Positions 19,024-27,300 of a stretch of DNA of 64,000 nucleotides are shown one piece after another. Origin of the DNA: Leptospira mtsangambouensis (GTDB lineage: Bacteria > Spirochaetota > Leptospiria > Leptospirales > Leptospiraceae). Under the pieces are notes generated by a model, which was not told where the DNA came from, made no database searches, and saw only the letters and a list, made by a program, of their open reading frames with translations. A program made the translations under genes and the position numbers. Every line of letters starts with the position of its first letter. Within the stretch, counting starts at the first letter, position 1. The DNA lies in contig NZ_RQHK01000003.1 of assembly GCF_004770475.1 (NCBI RefSeq), positions 186,001-250,000 on the forward strand, in the 5' to 3' direction.

Positions 19024-20060
19024 AATACTTTCTCACAAATATATTTGTTCTCTTATTTTTTGTTTCTTGTCGAACATTTGCTCCGGTAGCTTATGAACCT
19101 CCTATCAAACCAGAGATGGTTGGTATGTTTGCACCGAATACGGAATTACAAAAGTCTATATTGCTAGCCATTGGAAAGGTTAAGGGATTGGAATCTTTGG
19201 AAGTGGATGCAGATGGAAATATATATGGCGGAGACAAAGATGGTCGAATCATCCGGATCACTCTGAAGGGAGAAATAAAACCAATCGCCTATACAGAAGG
19301 GAGACCTCTTGGGATTCAGTTTGATAAACAAGGGAACCTCATCATCGCAGATGCTTATAGAGGACTTCTTTCTTTAGATAAATCAGGAAAAATAACTGTT
19401 TTAGTTTCTGAATACAAAGGAAAACCTTTTAAATTCACTGATGATTTAGATATAGCACAAGATGGGAAAATCTATTTTTCTGATGCATCAATCTATGAAC
19501 AAAAAGAATATCTTTATGACCTTCTAGAAGCAAGACCTTATGGAAGAGTTTTTGTTTATGATCCAAAAACCAAAGAAACTGTTTTACTGGCGGACGAATT
19601 GTACTTTGCCAATGGAATTGCATTGTCAAAAACAGAAGATTTTCTACTTGTAAATGAAACCTATCGATATAAAATCACAAAACTTTGGTTAAAGGGGCCC
19701 AAAAAAGGAACTAAAGAAACTGTGATCGAAAACTTACCAGGGTTTCCAGACAATATCACAAGAAATGAAAATGGAGAATTCTGGGTGGCATTGTTTACGG
19801 TAAGGAACGATCGAATGGATAATATGCACCCATCCCCAGTAGTCAAAAGAATGATTTCCTTTCTTCCTAAATTTCTTTGGCCAAAGGCAGAACCTTATGG
19901 ATATGCAATGAAAATTGATGGGAATGGAAAGGTGCTCATGACCTTACAAGATCCAGGTGGCGAACACCTAAAAGAAGTCACAAGTGTCTTAGAAAAGAAA
20001 AGACAGTTGTATATTGGTAGTCTTTACAATGATCGTGTAGGGATTTACGTTCTGCCTTAA
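19020..20060 (+). CDS. Strictosidine synthase/SMP-30-like beta-propeller lipoprotein
   Basis: The start is the ATG at 19020, preceded by AAAGGAG and overlapping the previous stop. The 346-residue product begins with a short hydrophobic segment ending in FFVSC, so Cys18 is the probable lipidation site. The mature part has beta-propeller repeats and family segments LYFANGIALSKTEDFLLVNE and NLPGFPDNITRNENGEFWVA, typical of strictosidine synthase/APMAP-like hydrolases. An in-frame ATG at 18975 would add 15 polar residues before the signal and is less likely. Its substrate is unknown. It is the last gene of the long plus-strand run. Confidence 0.8.
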   Translation: MKYFLTNIFVLLFFVSCRTFAPVAYEPPIKPEMVGMFAPNTELQKSILLAIGKVKGLESLEVDADGNIYGGDKDGRIIRITLKGEIKPIAYTEGRPLGIQFDKQGNLIIADAYRGLLSLDKSGKITVLVSEYKGKPFKFTDDLDIAQDGKIYFSDASIYEQKEYLYDLLEARPYGRVFVYDPKTKETVLLADELYFANGIALSKTEDFLLVNETYRYKITKLWLKGPKKGTKETVIENLPGFPDNITRNENGEFWVALFTVRNDRMDNMHPSPVVKRMISFLPKFLWPKAEPYGYAMKIDGNGKVLMTLQDPGGEHLKEVTSVLEKKRQLYIGSLYNDRVGIYVLP

Positions 20061-20074
20061 TCAAAGATTAAGGC
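20054..20074. terminator. Bidirectional hairpin spanning two convergent stop codons
   Basis: GCCTTAATC (20054-20062) and GATTAAGGC (20066-20074) are perfect complements around a 3-base AAA loop. The left arm holds the TAA of the plus-strand lipoprotein gene. The right arm holds the stop of the minus-strand beta-helix gene. It probably terminates or insulates both transcripts, although no T-run is present. Confidence 0.6.
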
Positions 20075-23000
20075 GTACAAGCAAATTCGTATTCAACAGC
20101 CCCAAGACTCACGGCTCCGTCCCCACCAGGCCGTGTTCCCGTCCCATTATAACTATCAGTTATTAAAGTGTTTGGTGATTTTGTGATCAGACAGGATGTC
20201 GCAGATGTTGGTGTATAAACAGCGATTGTTCCAAAGTCGTCAACAAATTTAGGGTCTAGTTTTAAATTATTCCCAAAGTTTCCAAGAATTCCGAGAGGGG
20301 AAGCACATGCTACTGTTGTATGTGGGATTCCTCCTGCACAAAGTTCAGTATAACTGAGACTGTTATTGATTACCATCTCAGCGCAGTTATGAAATACATT
20401 GTATTTAATGGCAGTCTGTGCGCCAGGTCCCGAATTGATGATACAAGCATTCCCGCTTATATTGTTGGTAAGTAATAAAATATTATTTTGAATATCAGTA
20501 GAGTTTGTTGGTGTTCTTAAAAATATGGGTGTTCCCTTACCAGCAATTGAAGTGGCTCCACCGGAAATTGAATTATGGTAGATCCTTAGACCAGAAAAAG
20601 AGGCTATCACTTCAATCCCAAATGAATAATAACTACTTTGAGCTGGGCCATTCTGAATCCAATTATTGGCAATCAGTACGTTGGAAGGAGTATCTAGATT
20701 GATTCCCGCTGTTGTTGTTGAAGTGGTCGTGCCAGTTGAAGTTCCAAGCCGAATATAATTACCCGCAATTCGAGAAGTTGCCGTTGGGCTATTGAGCTTA
20801 ATTCCATATAATGAAGCTGAAGACGATGAAATTGCGTTTCCACCTTCTATCGTGTTGTTCTCTATTGTCGATGTTCCACCTCCACTCACATGAATCCCTG
20901 AAGCTAATGAATTTCCTGTGGCATTATCTGCGTTTCCGATATTAATTAAATTTCTTCGAATCACATGCCCACCTGCAGAAAGAAAAATTCCATGTGAGTT
21001 TGTCACTCCGTTACCAGAGATGATGATATTGCCTTGCGTAAGGGAACCAATTTCAATCGCAGAAGCCACTTGGATTCGCATTCCTAACGAATAATTTCCT
21101 TTTCCTGCGTTCAGTCGATTCCCAGCTAACGTTCCATTGGAACCAGCACTTGATCCTGAAGTTACATCAAATGCAATGCTATTTGAAGTTGAACCGACAC
21201 TCGTATCTAAATCTTTACTTTTGATTTCATTCCCACGGATATTTGACACAGTGATTGTAGAAGATCCTGAAAATTGGATACCTTTTGAATTTGCTGAACT
21301 GATGGTGGAAGTTCCACCTGAAATCGTATTCATTAGAACAATTGGTGAAATGGGAGATGTGGAAGCCATAGACAAACCAATGGCAGAACAGCTTGTAGTC
21401 GTACATCCACCTCCGTCAATATTGTTTAAAATAAGGTAAGGATTACTATTATTTGCAAAAACTCCATAAGCACCGCTAATCCCATATCCAGCAGAAATGG
21501 TGTTATTAATCAATCTTACATTGTTAGTGGAATCTAAAAAAACACCGGCCATATAAGGGGCTGTGTCGGGTCCTCCCGTGATTGTAAATCCAGAAATGGT
21601 AACGTTACTTGTGATTGTAGCATCTCCGGTAATAGCAGCACAAGGAGAAGTCGCTGTTGCAACAGCACAGCCCGCAGGAGTTGTATCCATCAGTATCACA
21701 GAGGAATGAGAATTTGGGTCCCAAGTTGCAAAACCTGATCCAGGCACATAACCGCCGTAAAGTGAAATTCCCGATACAAGTTGAATTGTCCCACCCACAA
21801 AAGCCGGATCGTAGGATCCACCTTCAACAAGGACAGCACAATCACCAGCAGGACATCCTCCGAAACTATCGATTGCTAATTGAATATTCCGTTTCGGTGT
21901 GAGCGGAGTGAGTCCATCATTTCCATCTACCCCCAACGGATTGTCGGCAACATATCTAAGATTAGATGGAATCAGATACAGTATATTTACTATCGAGGAA
22001 AGCGGGTAACCTCCAACACTATTACAATTGAGAGTAAGTGTTCTATGTCCACTCATCCAAGAGTCAGTGGCAGCAGGGGTAACCGTGAGAGTATCATTTG
22101 TTAGGTTAGTTGTCGAAACACTATATTGAATTGGCAAACTATTGTTAGTATTTAACAATGTTCCAGTTGATCCTGTGCAACTGCCTGCATTGATTTCGTC
22201 TGAAAACTGTAACTTAATGCTTTCTAGAGGTTTGAGAACTCCTCCATTCGAAGGTCCAATACTTAATACACTAAAACAATTTGCAGTGATGGGTATGTTC
22301 CCGGTGACAACTCCTGTTGTTGAAGAAAGAGTGCATTGGTGACCTGCCGGTGTTGAAACAATTTGAAGGCTATAGCTGTTGTTTGTCACTATATTGGTTG
22401 GGAATCGGTGAAGTCCGTTTGCGGATATAGTTAGATATTCTGAATTATTATTACGAATCGTCAAAGTGCCAGAGGCGATTCCAACTGCAGTGACTTCAAT
22501 AGGAAAGGCAATAGAAGTACAAGCAATTGTAATATTGGTAACATTCGTTCCTGCTATGACTCCTGTACCGTTTGTCGTCACACAGTTTTGTACAGGATGG
22601 TTTGGCTGCGTTGTTACGGAAACATTGTACGAAGTTCCATCTAAATATGTTTGGGTGAAAGCAAAGGTGCCAGAAGCTAATGCAACACTGAGAGTAGAAC
22701 CATCGACCGAATTGGTCAATACGAGGCCAGTGATTCCATCCAAACCGGTAATGGTTCCGCCAATTGTATAACGTAAAGGATCACAATTGATAACAATGGA
22801 TGTAACATTTCCAAAACCAACAACTCCCATTCCGCCACTTACGGAACAAACTTGTGTGGGAAGACTTGGTTGTGTTTTTATGGAGACGTCGAAGTTCGTA
22901 CCAGTTGTAAGAGTTTTTGTAAATTCATAATTGCCATCTGCATTGACAACGAGTGTTTCGACTCCTGAATTTAGATTGATTGTTAGTCCTGAACCAAGGA

Positions 23001-23172
23001 GACCAGAAACAGTAAAAGAAATTTTATAAGGTCCTGTATTGACTAAACTTCTTAATTGCAAAAAATCGCTGACTGATTGCATAAGTCCCTTGGACAAACT
23101 GGGAATACAAGCCTGGAATAAAAAAATGGGAACAAGGATCACAATCCTAAAAAACTTGGCAGGCGACATCAT
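20068..23172 (-). CDS. Large surface lipoprotein with tandem beta repeats and a right-handed beta-helix
   Basis: The product has about 1034 residues when started at the ATG at 23172, which gives MMSPAKFFRIVILVPIFLF followed by QAC as signal peptide and lipobox. A TTG at 23193 is in frame but lacks a ribosome site. Three related repeats of about 90-100 residues follow (YKISFTVSGLLG; YTIGGTITGLDG; FPIEVTAVGIASG), each ending in a Cys. Next come an Ig-like segment (LKPLESIKLQFSDEINAG), a DUF1565-like stretch (GNDGLTPLTPKRNIQLAID) and a long Asn/Ser/Gly-rich beta-helix with many NNTI-type turns. It is probably exposed on the outer membrane. An adhesin or polysaccharide-binding role is only a guess. 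Confidence 0.75.
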   Translation of the reverse strand: MMSPAKFFRIVILVPIFLFQACIPSLSKGLMQSVSDFLQLRSLVNTGPYKISFTVSGLLGSGLTINLNSGVETLVVNADGNYEFTKTLTTGTNFDVSIKTQPSLPTQVCSVSGGMGVVGFGNVTSIVINCDPLRYTIGGTITGLDGITGLVLTNSVDGSTLSVALASGTFAFTQTYLDGTSYNVSVTTQPNHPVQNCVTTNGTGVIAGTNVTNITIACTSIAFPIEVTAVGIASGTLTIRNNNSEYLTISANGLHRFPTNIVTNNSYSLQIVSTPAGHQCTLSSTTGVVTGNIPITANCFSVLSIGPSNGGVLKPLESIKLQFSDEINAGSCTGSTGTLLNTNNSLPIQYSVSTTNLTNDTLTVTPAATDSWMSGHRTLTLNCNSVGGYPLSSIVNILYLIPSNLRYVADNPLGVDGNDGLTPLTPKRNIQLAIDSFGGCPAGDCAVLVEGGSYDPAFVGGTIQLVSGISLYGGYVPGSGFATWDPNSHSSVILMDTTPAGCAVATATSPCAAITGDATITSNVTISGFTITGGPDTAPYMAGVFLDSTNNVRLINNTISAGYGISGAYGVFANNSNPYLILNNIDGGGCTTTSCSAIGLSMASTSPISPIVLMNTISGGTSTISSANSKGIQFSGSSTITVSNIRGNEIKSKDLDTSVGSTSNSIAFDVTSGSSAGSNGTLAGNRLNAGKGNYSLGMRIQVASAIEIGSLTQGNIIISGNGVTNSHGIFLSAGGHVIRRNLINIGNADNATGNSLASGIHVSGGGTSTIENNTIEGGNAISSSSASLYGIKLNSPTATSRIAGNYIRLGTSTGTTTSTTTAGINLDTPSNVLIANNWIQNGPAQSSYYSFGIEVIASFSGLRIYHNSISGGATSIAGKGTPIFLRTPTNSTDIQNNILLLTNNISGNACIINSGPGAQTAIKYNVFHNCAEMVINNSLSYTELCAGGIPHTTVACASPLGILGNFGNNLKLDPKFVDDFGTIAVYTPTSATSCLITKSPNTLITDSYNGTGTRPGGDGAVSLGAVEYEFACTP

Positions 23173-23255
23173 TTTCTCTATTCTATACAACAATTGAAGG
23201 GTGGAAACATTGTCATTTTGTTTCCGTCTAATCTATTAAAAGTAGGATAAAAACT
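23173..23255. promoter_or_regulatory. Divergent control region with a GGAAACA dyad
   Basis: GGAAACA (23203-23209) and TGTTTCC (23219-23225) form a 7 bp dyad with a 9-base spacer between the divergent beta-helix lipoprotein and channel genes. It may be an operator or the palindromic leader of the minus-strand gene. AGGA at 23244-23247 is a good ribosome site for a non-ATG start of the plus-strand gene. Confidence 0.35.
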
Positions 23256-23882
23256 CTGGAATTTAGTTTTTCTTATTACATCGGACTTTCTGGAATCATG
23301 GTATTTACTATATCTGGGGCGCTTGCTGCTTTGGAGCATAAAGACCACCATCACGACCTATTCAGTGTTTTTTTTACTGGATTCATCACTGCCATTGGTG
23401 GAGGAACTTTAAGAGATATTACCTTAGGGAATTATCCAGTTTCATGGGTAAGGGATGAGAATATCCTTTGGGCCATTTTTGTAGGTTTTTTACTTGTGAT
23501 CCTTTTGCCAGGGATACTTGCTAAATTAAGAGATGAATTGTTTTTATTCGATACTTTAGGGATAGGAATTTATACAGTCCTCGGAACAAGAATTGCTTTG
23601 GACCATGGAGTTAATTTTTTTGCCTCCGCACTTCTTGGAATGATCTCAGCAATTTTTGGAGGAGTCATTCGAGACACACTGATGAATGAAGTCCCGTTTA
23701 TCTTTCGCAAAGAAATATACGCTACTGCTTGTTTGGTGGGATCTGTTTTGTATATTGTTTTAAATGAATGGAACCTAAATGCCAATTGGAACTTAGTAAT
23801 CTCAGCAACAGTCGTTGTTGGAATCAGAGTGGTTGCTGTTCGTTATAACTTGGGTCTTCCAAAGATCAAAATATTTGATTAA
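23256..23882 (+). CDS. TRIC-type cation channel family protein (UPF0126)
   Basis: The protein has about six or seven membrane helices. It matches the bacterial TRIC/UPF0126 family, with FTISGALAALEHK in the first repeat, TGFITAIGGGTLRD (Gly-rich kink and family signature) and GMISAIFGGVIRDTL in the second repeat. These proteins form trimeric cation channels. The first ATG at 23298 falls inside the first helix. A CTG at 23256, preceded by AGGA with an 8-base gap, adds EFSFSYYIGLSGI and restores helix 1. I therefore prefer the CTG start, with moderate certainty; the downstream ATG gives 194 residues. Confidence 0.75.
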   Translation: MEFSFSYYIGLSGIMVFTISGALAALEHKDHHHDLFSVFFTGFITAIGGGTLRDITLGNYPVSWVRDENILWAIFVGFLLVILLPGILAKLRDELFLFDTLGIGIYTVLGTRIALDHGVNFFASALLGMISAIFGGVIRDTLMNEVPFIFRKEIYATACLVGSVLYIVLNEWNLNANWNLVISATVVVGIRVVAVRYNLGLPKIKIFD

Positions 23883-24038
23883 TTAGTACGCATACGTAGT
23901 AAAATCACGGATTAAATGAATCTTTGTTTCCGTACTTACCGCAAGAATTCTATCCTTTCGCTGTTTTATTGTTAAACGCTTGCACTTGCAAAATATTTCC
24001 ATTCAATGGGATTGGAGTATTGTCATCAACTTTAACTT

Positions 24039-24050
24039 AGGGAATTCCCT
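24039..24050. promoter_or_regulatory. 12 bp perfect palindrome upstream of the HDOD gene
   Basis: AGGGAATTCCCT is a perfect palindrome 29 bp before the start at 24080. The rest of the 197 bp gap (23883-24079) holds only weak promoter-like sequence (TTGGAG at 24012, TAACTT at 24033). The palindrome could be an operator. It has no independent support. Confidence 0.25.
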
Positions 24051-24079
24051 TTTGATACTCCTTCTTAACTTGAGGTATT

Positions 24080-25600
24080 ATGGCAAGTCCAAAGGCTGTC
24101 ACATTAGAATACAAACAAGACTTAGGTCTTCATTCAAATATTGATGATATCAATCATCCCATTTTAGAAAATGCACCATTTCATTTTAAATTTTTCCAAA
24201 TTACTGATGAAGTAGAAAATACTTTATTTCAAGTATTGGATCGTTTTTTGTTACAACTTGATCTAATCATCGTTAGAGACTCTGTTTTGGCTGCAATGAA
24301 AGAAACAGTGACAAACGCAATCAAGGCAAATGCGAAACGTGTGTTTTTTAAAAACAGAGCAAGTAATATCGAAGATCAAGACGAATATGAAGCCGGTATT
24401 GTAGAATTCAAAAAAACATATCTTGAAAATCGAGAAATCATAGAAGACTCTCTTCAAAGAAATAATTTTGGTGTTTTTGTTTCCTTTATCCATAACAAGA
24501 GTTTGATGCGTATTCGCATCATGAACAATGTACAACTCACTCCTGCAGAATCTGCTCGAATAAAAGAAAGAATCGATAAGGCAAAAACTTATAACGATTT
24601 AGCAGATGCATTTATGGATATGTCAAATGAACAAGAAGGTGCAGGTCTTGGTTTGATCATGACACTTATGATGTTACGTAACGATGGATTGGGTGACTCT
24701 GCATTTAAGTTTGAATCCAGCGAAAACAAAACAGTCTTTATGATTGATATTCCTTCTAAGGTTTCAAAAGAGAACCAACAGCTGGAAAAAATAGACAATA
24801 TTGTTTCGCAAATTGATAATCTTCCCACTTTCCCAAAAGCAATTAAAGATATTCAAGACGCCATTGATAAACCAAACTCAAGTATTGGAACAATTGCGGA
24901 GATGATTAAAAAAGACATCGCCCTCTCTGCCAATATTTTAAAACTTTCGAATTCAGCAGCATTTCGTCGCGGAGGAAGAGTTGAAAGTTTGGATCGAGCT
25001 ATCCAACTCATTGGACTAAAAGAACTACAAACATTACTTTATAGTCTTGGAACGAAACAAATGTTAGAGGACAAGTTTCCTGCATTTACTGCCATTTGGG
25101 AAAAATCGAACGAATCTGCTTTTTATTGTAAGGCCATTGGTCAAAAAATGGGTATGAACAAGGCAGATCTTAGTAATTTGATTGCAGCATCTCTTCTACA
25201 CGACATTGGTGAAATTTTGCTTTTATCCTTTGACAAACAACATATGTCAAAAATTAAAACTTATTCCAATTCAAGAGAAATTGCTTCTACAATCAGTATG
25301 GAAGAGTCCGCCATAGGTATCACACATTCAAAGTTAGGTGCAATGGTCGGTGAAAAATGGAATTTCCCAATTCTATACACAAAGGCTATGGAATTTCACC
25401 ATCGTCCTCTCCTTGCAGACGATGTTTATGCGGATATTGTTTTCCCGATATATTTGAGTGATATGATGATTTCCATTAATGCAAAGGAAGCAAAATCTTC
25501 AGAGATTTCAGCCGAGATACTTAAACTTTGTAAGTTTCAATCTAAATCTGAATTCGATTCTTTCCGAACAAAAATTAGAGAACAGTTTTTATCTTATTAA
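24080..25600 (+). CDS. HATPase-like plus HDOD domain signalling protein
   Basis: This 506-residue soluble protein has an N-terminal GHKL/HATPase-like module: MKETVTNAIKANAK resembles an N-box near residue 75 and GAGLGLIMTLMML a G2 box near 193. There is no HisKA or phospho-histidine. A full HDOD domain covers about 240-440 (LPTFPKAIKDIQDAID; LSANILKLSNSAAF; IQLIGLKELQTLLYSLG; LLHDIGEILLLS). HDOD domains are non-catalytic relatives of HD-GYP. The pairing suggests a nucleotide-sensing scaffold rather than a sensor kinase. The gene stands alone. Function is not known. Confidence 0.8.
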   Translation: MASPKAVTLEYKQDLGLHSNIDDINHPILENAPFHFKFFQITDEVENTLFQVLDRFLLQLDLIIVRDSVLAAMKETVTNAIKANAKRVFFKNRASNIEDQDEYEAGIVEFKKTYLENREIIEDSLQRNNFGVFVSFIHNKSLMRIRIMNNVQLTPAESARIKERIDKAKTYNDLADAFMDMSNEQEGAGLGLIMTLMMLRNDGLGDSAFKFESSENKTVFMIDIPSKVSKENQQLEKIDNIVSQIDNLPTFPKAIKDIQDAIDKPNSSIGTIAEMIKKDIALSANILKLSNSAAFRRGGRVESLDRAIQLIGLKELQTLLYSLGTKQMLEDKFPAFTAIWEKSNESAFYCKAIGQKMGMNKADLSNLIAASLLHDIGEILLLSFDKQHMSKIKTYSNSREIASTISMEESAIGITHSKLGAMVGEKWNFPILYTKAMEFHHRPLLADDVYADIVFPIYLSDMMISINAKEAKSSEISAEILKLCKFQSKSEFDSFRTKIREQFLSY

Positions 25601-25611
25601 ATACCATAAGA

Positions 25612-26304
25612 TCATTTTGATTCATCCAGCGATTTTCTATATAGATTGTATCTGGATTGGAACTCTTGGTATCTTGGAATAGAAACTGCCTGAACATAAG
25701 ATTGGTTAGGATTATTTTTGATAAAGTTTTGGTGGTATGATTCTGCTTGGTAAAAATCTTTTAGTTCTTGGTATTCCGTAACAATTTGGTTTTTCCAAAT
25801 TTGTTTTTTCTCTATTTCCTTTTGAATCGATTTTGCTATTTTTAACTCCAACTCGGAAGAGTAGAATAAAATGGATCGGTAAGAAGATCCTTCATCTGGT
25901 CCTTGCCTATGAAAAGTAGTGGGATCATGGGAAAGAAAAAAAATCCGACATAAGTCCGCATAATCAATTTTAGATGGATCATAATACACTAGGACTGTTT
26001 CAGCGTGGCCTGTCGTTTCTGTGTTTACTAATTCATAATTAGGGTTTTTTGTATGTCCGCCAGCATAACCCGAAACAACTTCTGTGACTCCAGGAATGGA
26101 TTCAAAAATATGTTCGGAACACCAAAAACATCCTTCCGCAAAGGCCGCAAGTTTTTGGCCTTCCTTTGGTTGTAAGGAAAGTTTTTGGGTCTCTGTTTTT
26201 TTGTCAGAAAAACGTTGGCATTGGAAATGAAGTAAGGCAAAAACAAAGACAAAGGCCAAAATCGAAAGAGGTAGGGTTCGAAACTTTTTTGTAACTGATT
26301 CCAT
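25612..26304 (-). CDS. msrA: Peptide-methionine (S)-S-oxide reductase, exported
   Basis: This 230-residue protein has an N-terminal hydrophobic segment ending in LLHFQC, a likely lipobox with Cys29. The catalytic domain starts with the GCFWC motif (catalytic Cys59). It also has SGYAGGHTKNPNYELVNTETTGHAETV, split here only for description, and the DPTTFHRQGPD segment, all classical MsrA features. It repairs oxidised methionine, here probably in the periplasm. Exported MsrA is less common than the cytosolic form. It lies close to sulfur genes and is transcribed in the same direction, but a 48 bp gap separates it from the membrane protein gene. Confidence 0.9.
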   Translation of the reverse strand: MESVTKKFRTLPLSILAFVFVFALLHFQCQRFSDKKTETQKLSLQPKEGQKLAAFAEGCFWCSEHIFESIPGVTEVVSGYAGGHTKNPNYELVNTETTGHAETVLVYYDPSKIDYADLCRIFFLSHDPTTFHRQGPDEGSSYRSILFYSSELELKIAKSIQKEIEKKQIWKNQIVTEYQELKDFYQAESYHQNFIKNNPNQSYVQAVSIPRYQEFQSRYNLYRKSLDESK

Positions 26305-26352
26305 ACCTTATTAGATTGGTTTGCCAATCATTTAAGAATCAAAAGAAAAAAG

Positions 26353-26880
26353 TTATGGAGGAGTGACGTCTTTTTCTTCTGGGAATGGAGTGTGATGGGG
26401 ACTTATCCCTCTATTGATTCCCCCACTTCGGTATACAAAGATACCTTTTGAACCGGAAAAACTTGCCATTGGTTTGTAAAAATTTTGTTTGATGAAGTAA
26501 CCTAGAATGGTCACAGAAAGGGAAACTGTATAAATCCAGGTTTCGGAATGGCCACCGTATCCAAATACAAAGGAACCGGAAAGAATGAGTGTCTGGCTTA
26601 GCAGCCAAACAGTAGTTCGGTTGAGGAGAAAATGATACCAACCAATTTCTGTGATTTGGTTTCGAATGCCCTGTAATAAAATTCCAACAATGGGAATGCG
26701 AAGTAAAAAGCCCAAAAGCCCAAAAACAACTATAAAGATCAGAAGTAACCAAAAAGAAGAGAAAACAAGGTTCCACCAAAAGAGGAATTGGAGCGGGGGA
26801 ATGAGTCCGGACGGCCAAGAAAAGTTAGCGGAAAAAAAGGAAATCAGAATCCAAAAAAATGTGAGATAAAAACCGAACAC
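26353..26880 (-). CDS. Uncharacterised membrane protein
   Basis: This 175-residue protein starts at GTG and has about four hydrophobic segments (FGFYLTFFWILISFF; FWLLLIFIVVFGLLGFLL; WLLSQTLILSGSFVFGYGG; IYTVSLSVTILGYFI). It has a polar C-terminal tail of about 45 residues. I do not recognise a family. No clear ribosome site precedes the GTG. It lies between the TauE-type gene and msrA on the same strand and may be co-transcribed with them. Confidence 0.55.
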   Translation of the reverse strand: MFGFYLTFFWILISFFSANFSWPSGLIPPLQFLFWWNLVFSSFWLLLIFIVVFGLLGFLLRIPIVGILLQGIRNQITEIGWYHFLLNRTTVWLLSQTLILSGSFVFGYGGHSETWIYTVSLSVTILGYFIKQNFYKPMASFSGSKGIFVYRSGGINRGISPHHTPFPEEKDVTPP

Positions 26881-26934
26881 GAGTGAATGGAAACTGAAAA
26901 CCAGTGTTCCTGCAAGGAAAAATTTATTTCATTT

Positions 26935-27300
26935 TTACTTCGGAAAAAAAATCATTTTAAGGCCAACGATCACTGTGAAGATTCCAAAAAATCGCGATAG
27001 AGAGGTTGTATCAATTTTGGATGCCATCCCTGCGCCAAAAATACTTCCAAGAATAAATCCTGCACTGATAAAAGCAGCAGCAAAGAGATTGGTTTCTCCT
27101 CGCGTATAATAAATATAAGCCGCAACAATGCCAATGGGGGGAACCATTGCTGCCAGTGTGGTTCCTTGGGCTAGTTTTTGATTAAATTCAAAAAAATAAA
27201 CAAGGGCAGGGACAAGGAGGATTCCACCTCCAATTCCTACAAGCCCACCAAGAATTCCTGCACCTACACCTAACAATAAAAATAAAATACCTAAACTCAT
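26935..27300 (-). CDS. Half-size TauE/SafE-type sulfur-compound exporter
   Basis: This 121-residue protein has about four transmembrane helices and the TauE/SafE features GVGAGILGGLVGIGGGILLVP and QGTTLAAMVPPIGIVA. Full family members have two such halves in about 250 residues, so this one presumably dimerises or pairs with another half. It overlaps the persulfide dioxygenase-like gene by 4 bp (ATGA). In comparable clusters such proteins are proposed to export sulfite, the product of persulfide oxidation. That role is inferred from context. Confidence 0.8.
   Translation of the reverse strand: MSLGILFLLLGVGAGILGGLVGIGGGILLVPALVYFFEFNQKLAQGTTLAAMVPPIGIVAAYIYYTRGETNLFAAAFISAGFILGSIFGAGMASKIDTTSLSRFFGIFTVIVGLKMIFFPK

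Noticed and set aside
22466..22771. A 101-codon plus-strand frame inside the beta-helix lipoprotein gene
   Set aside because: It is antisense to a repeat-rich coding region and shows no domain or ribosome site.
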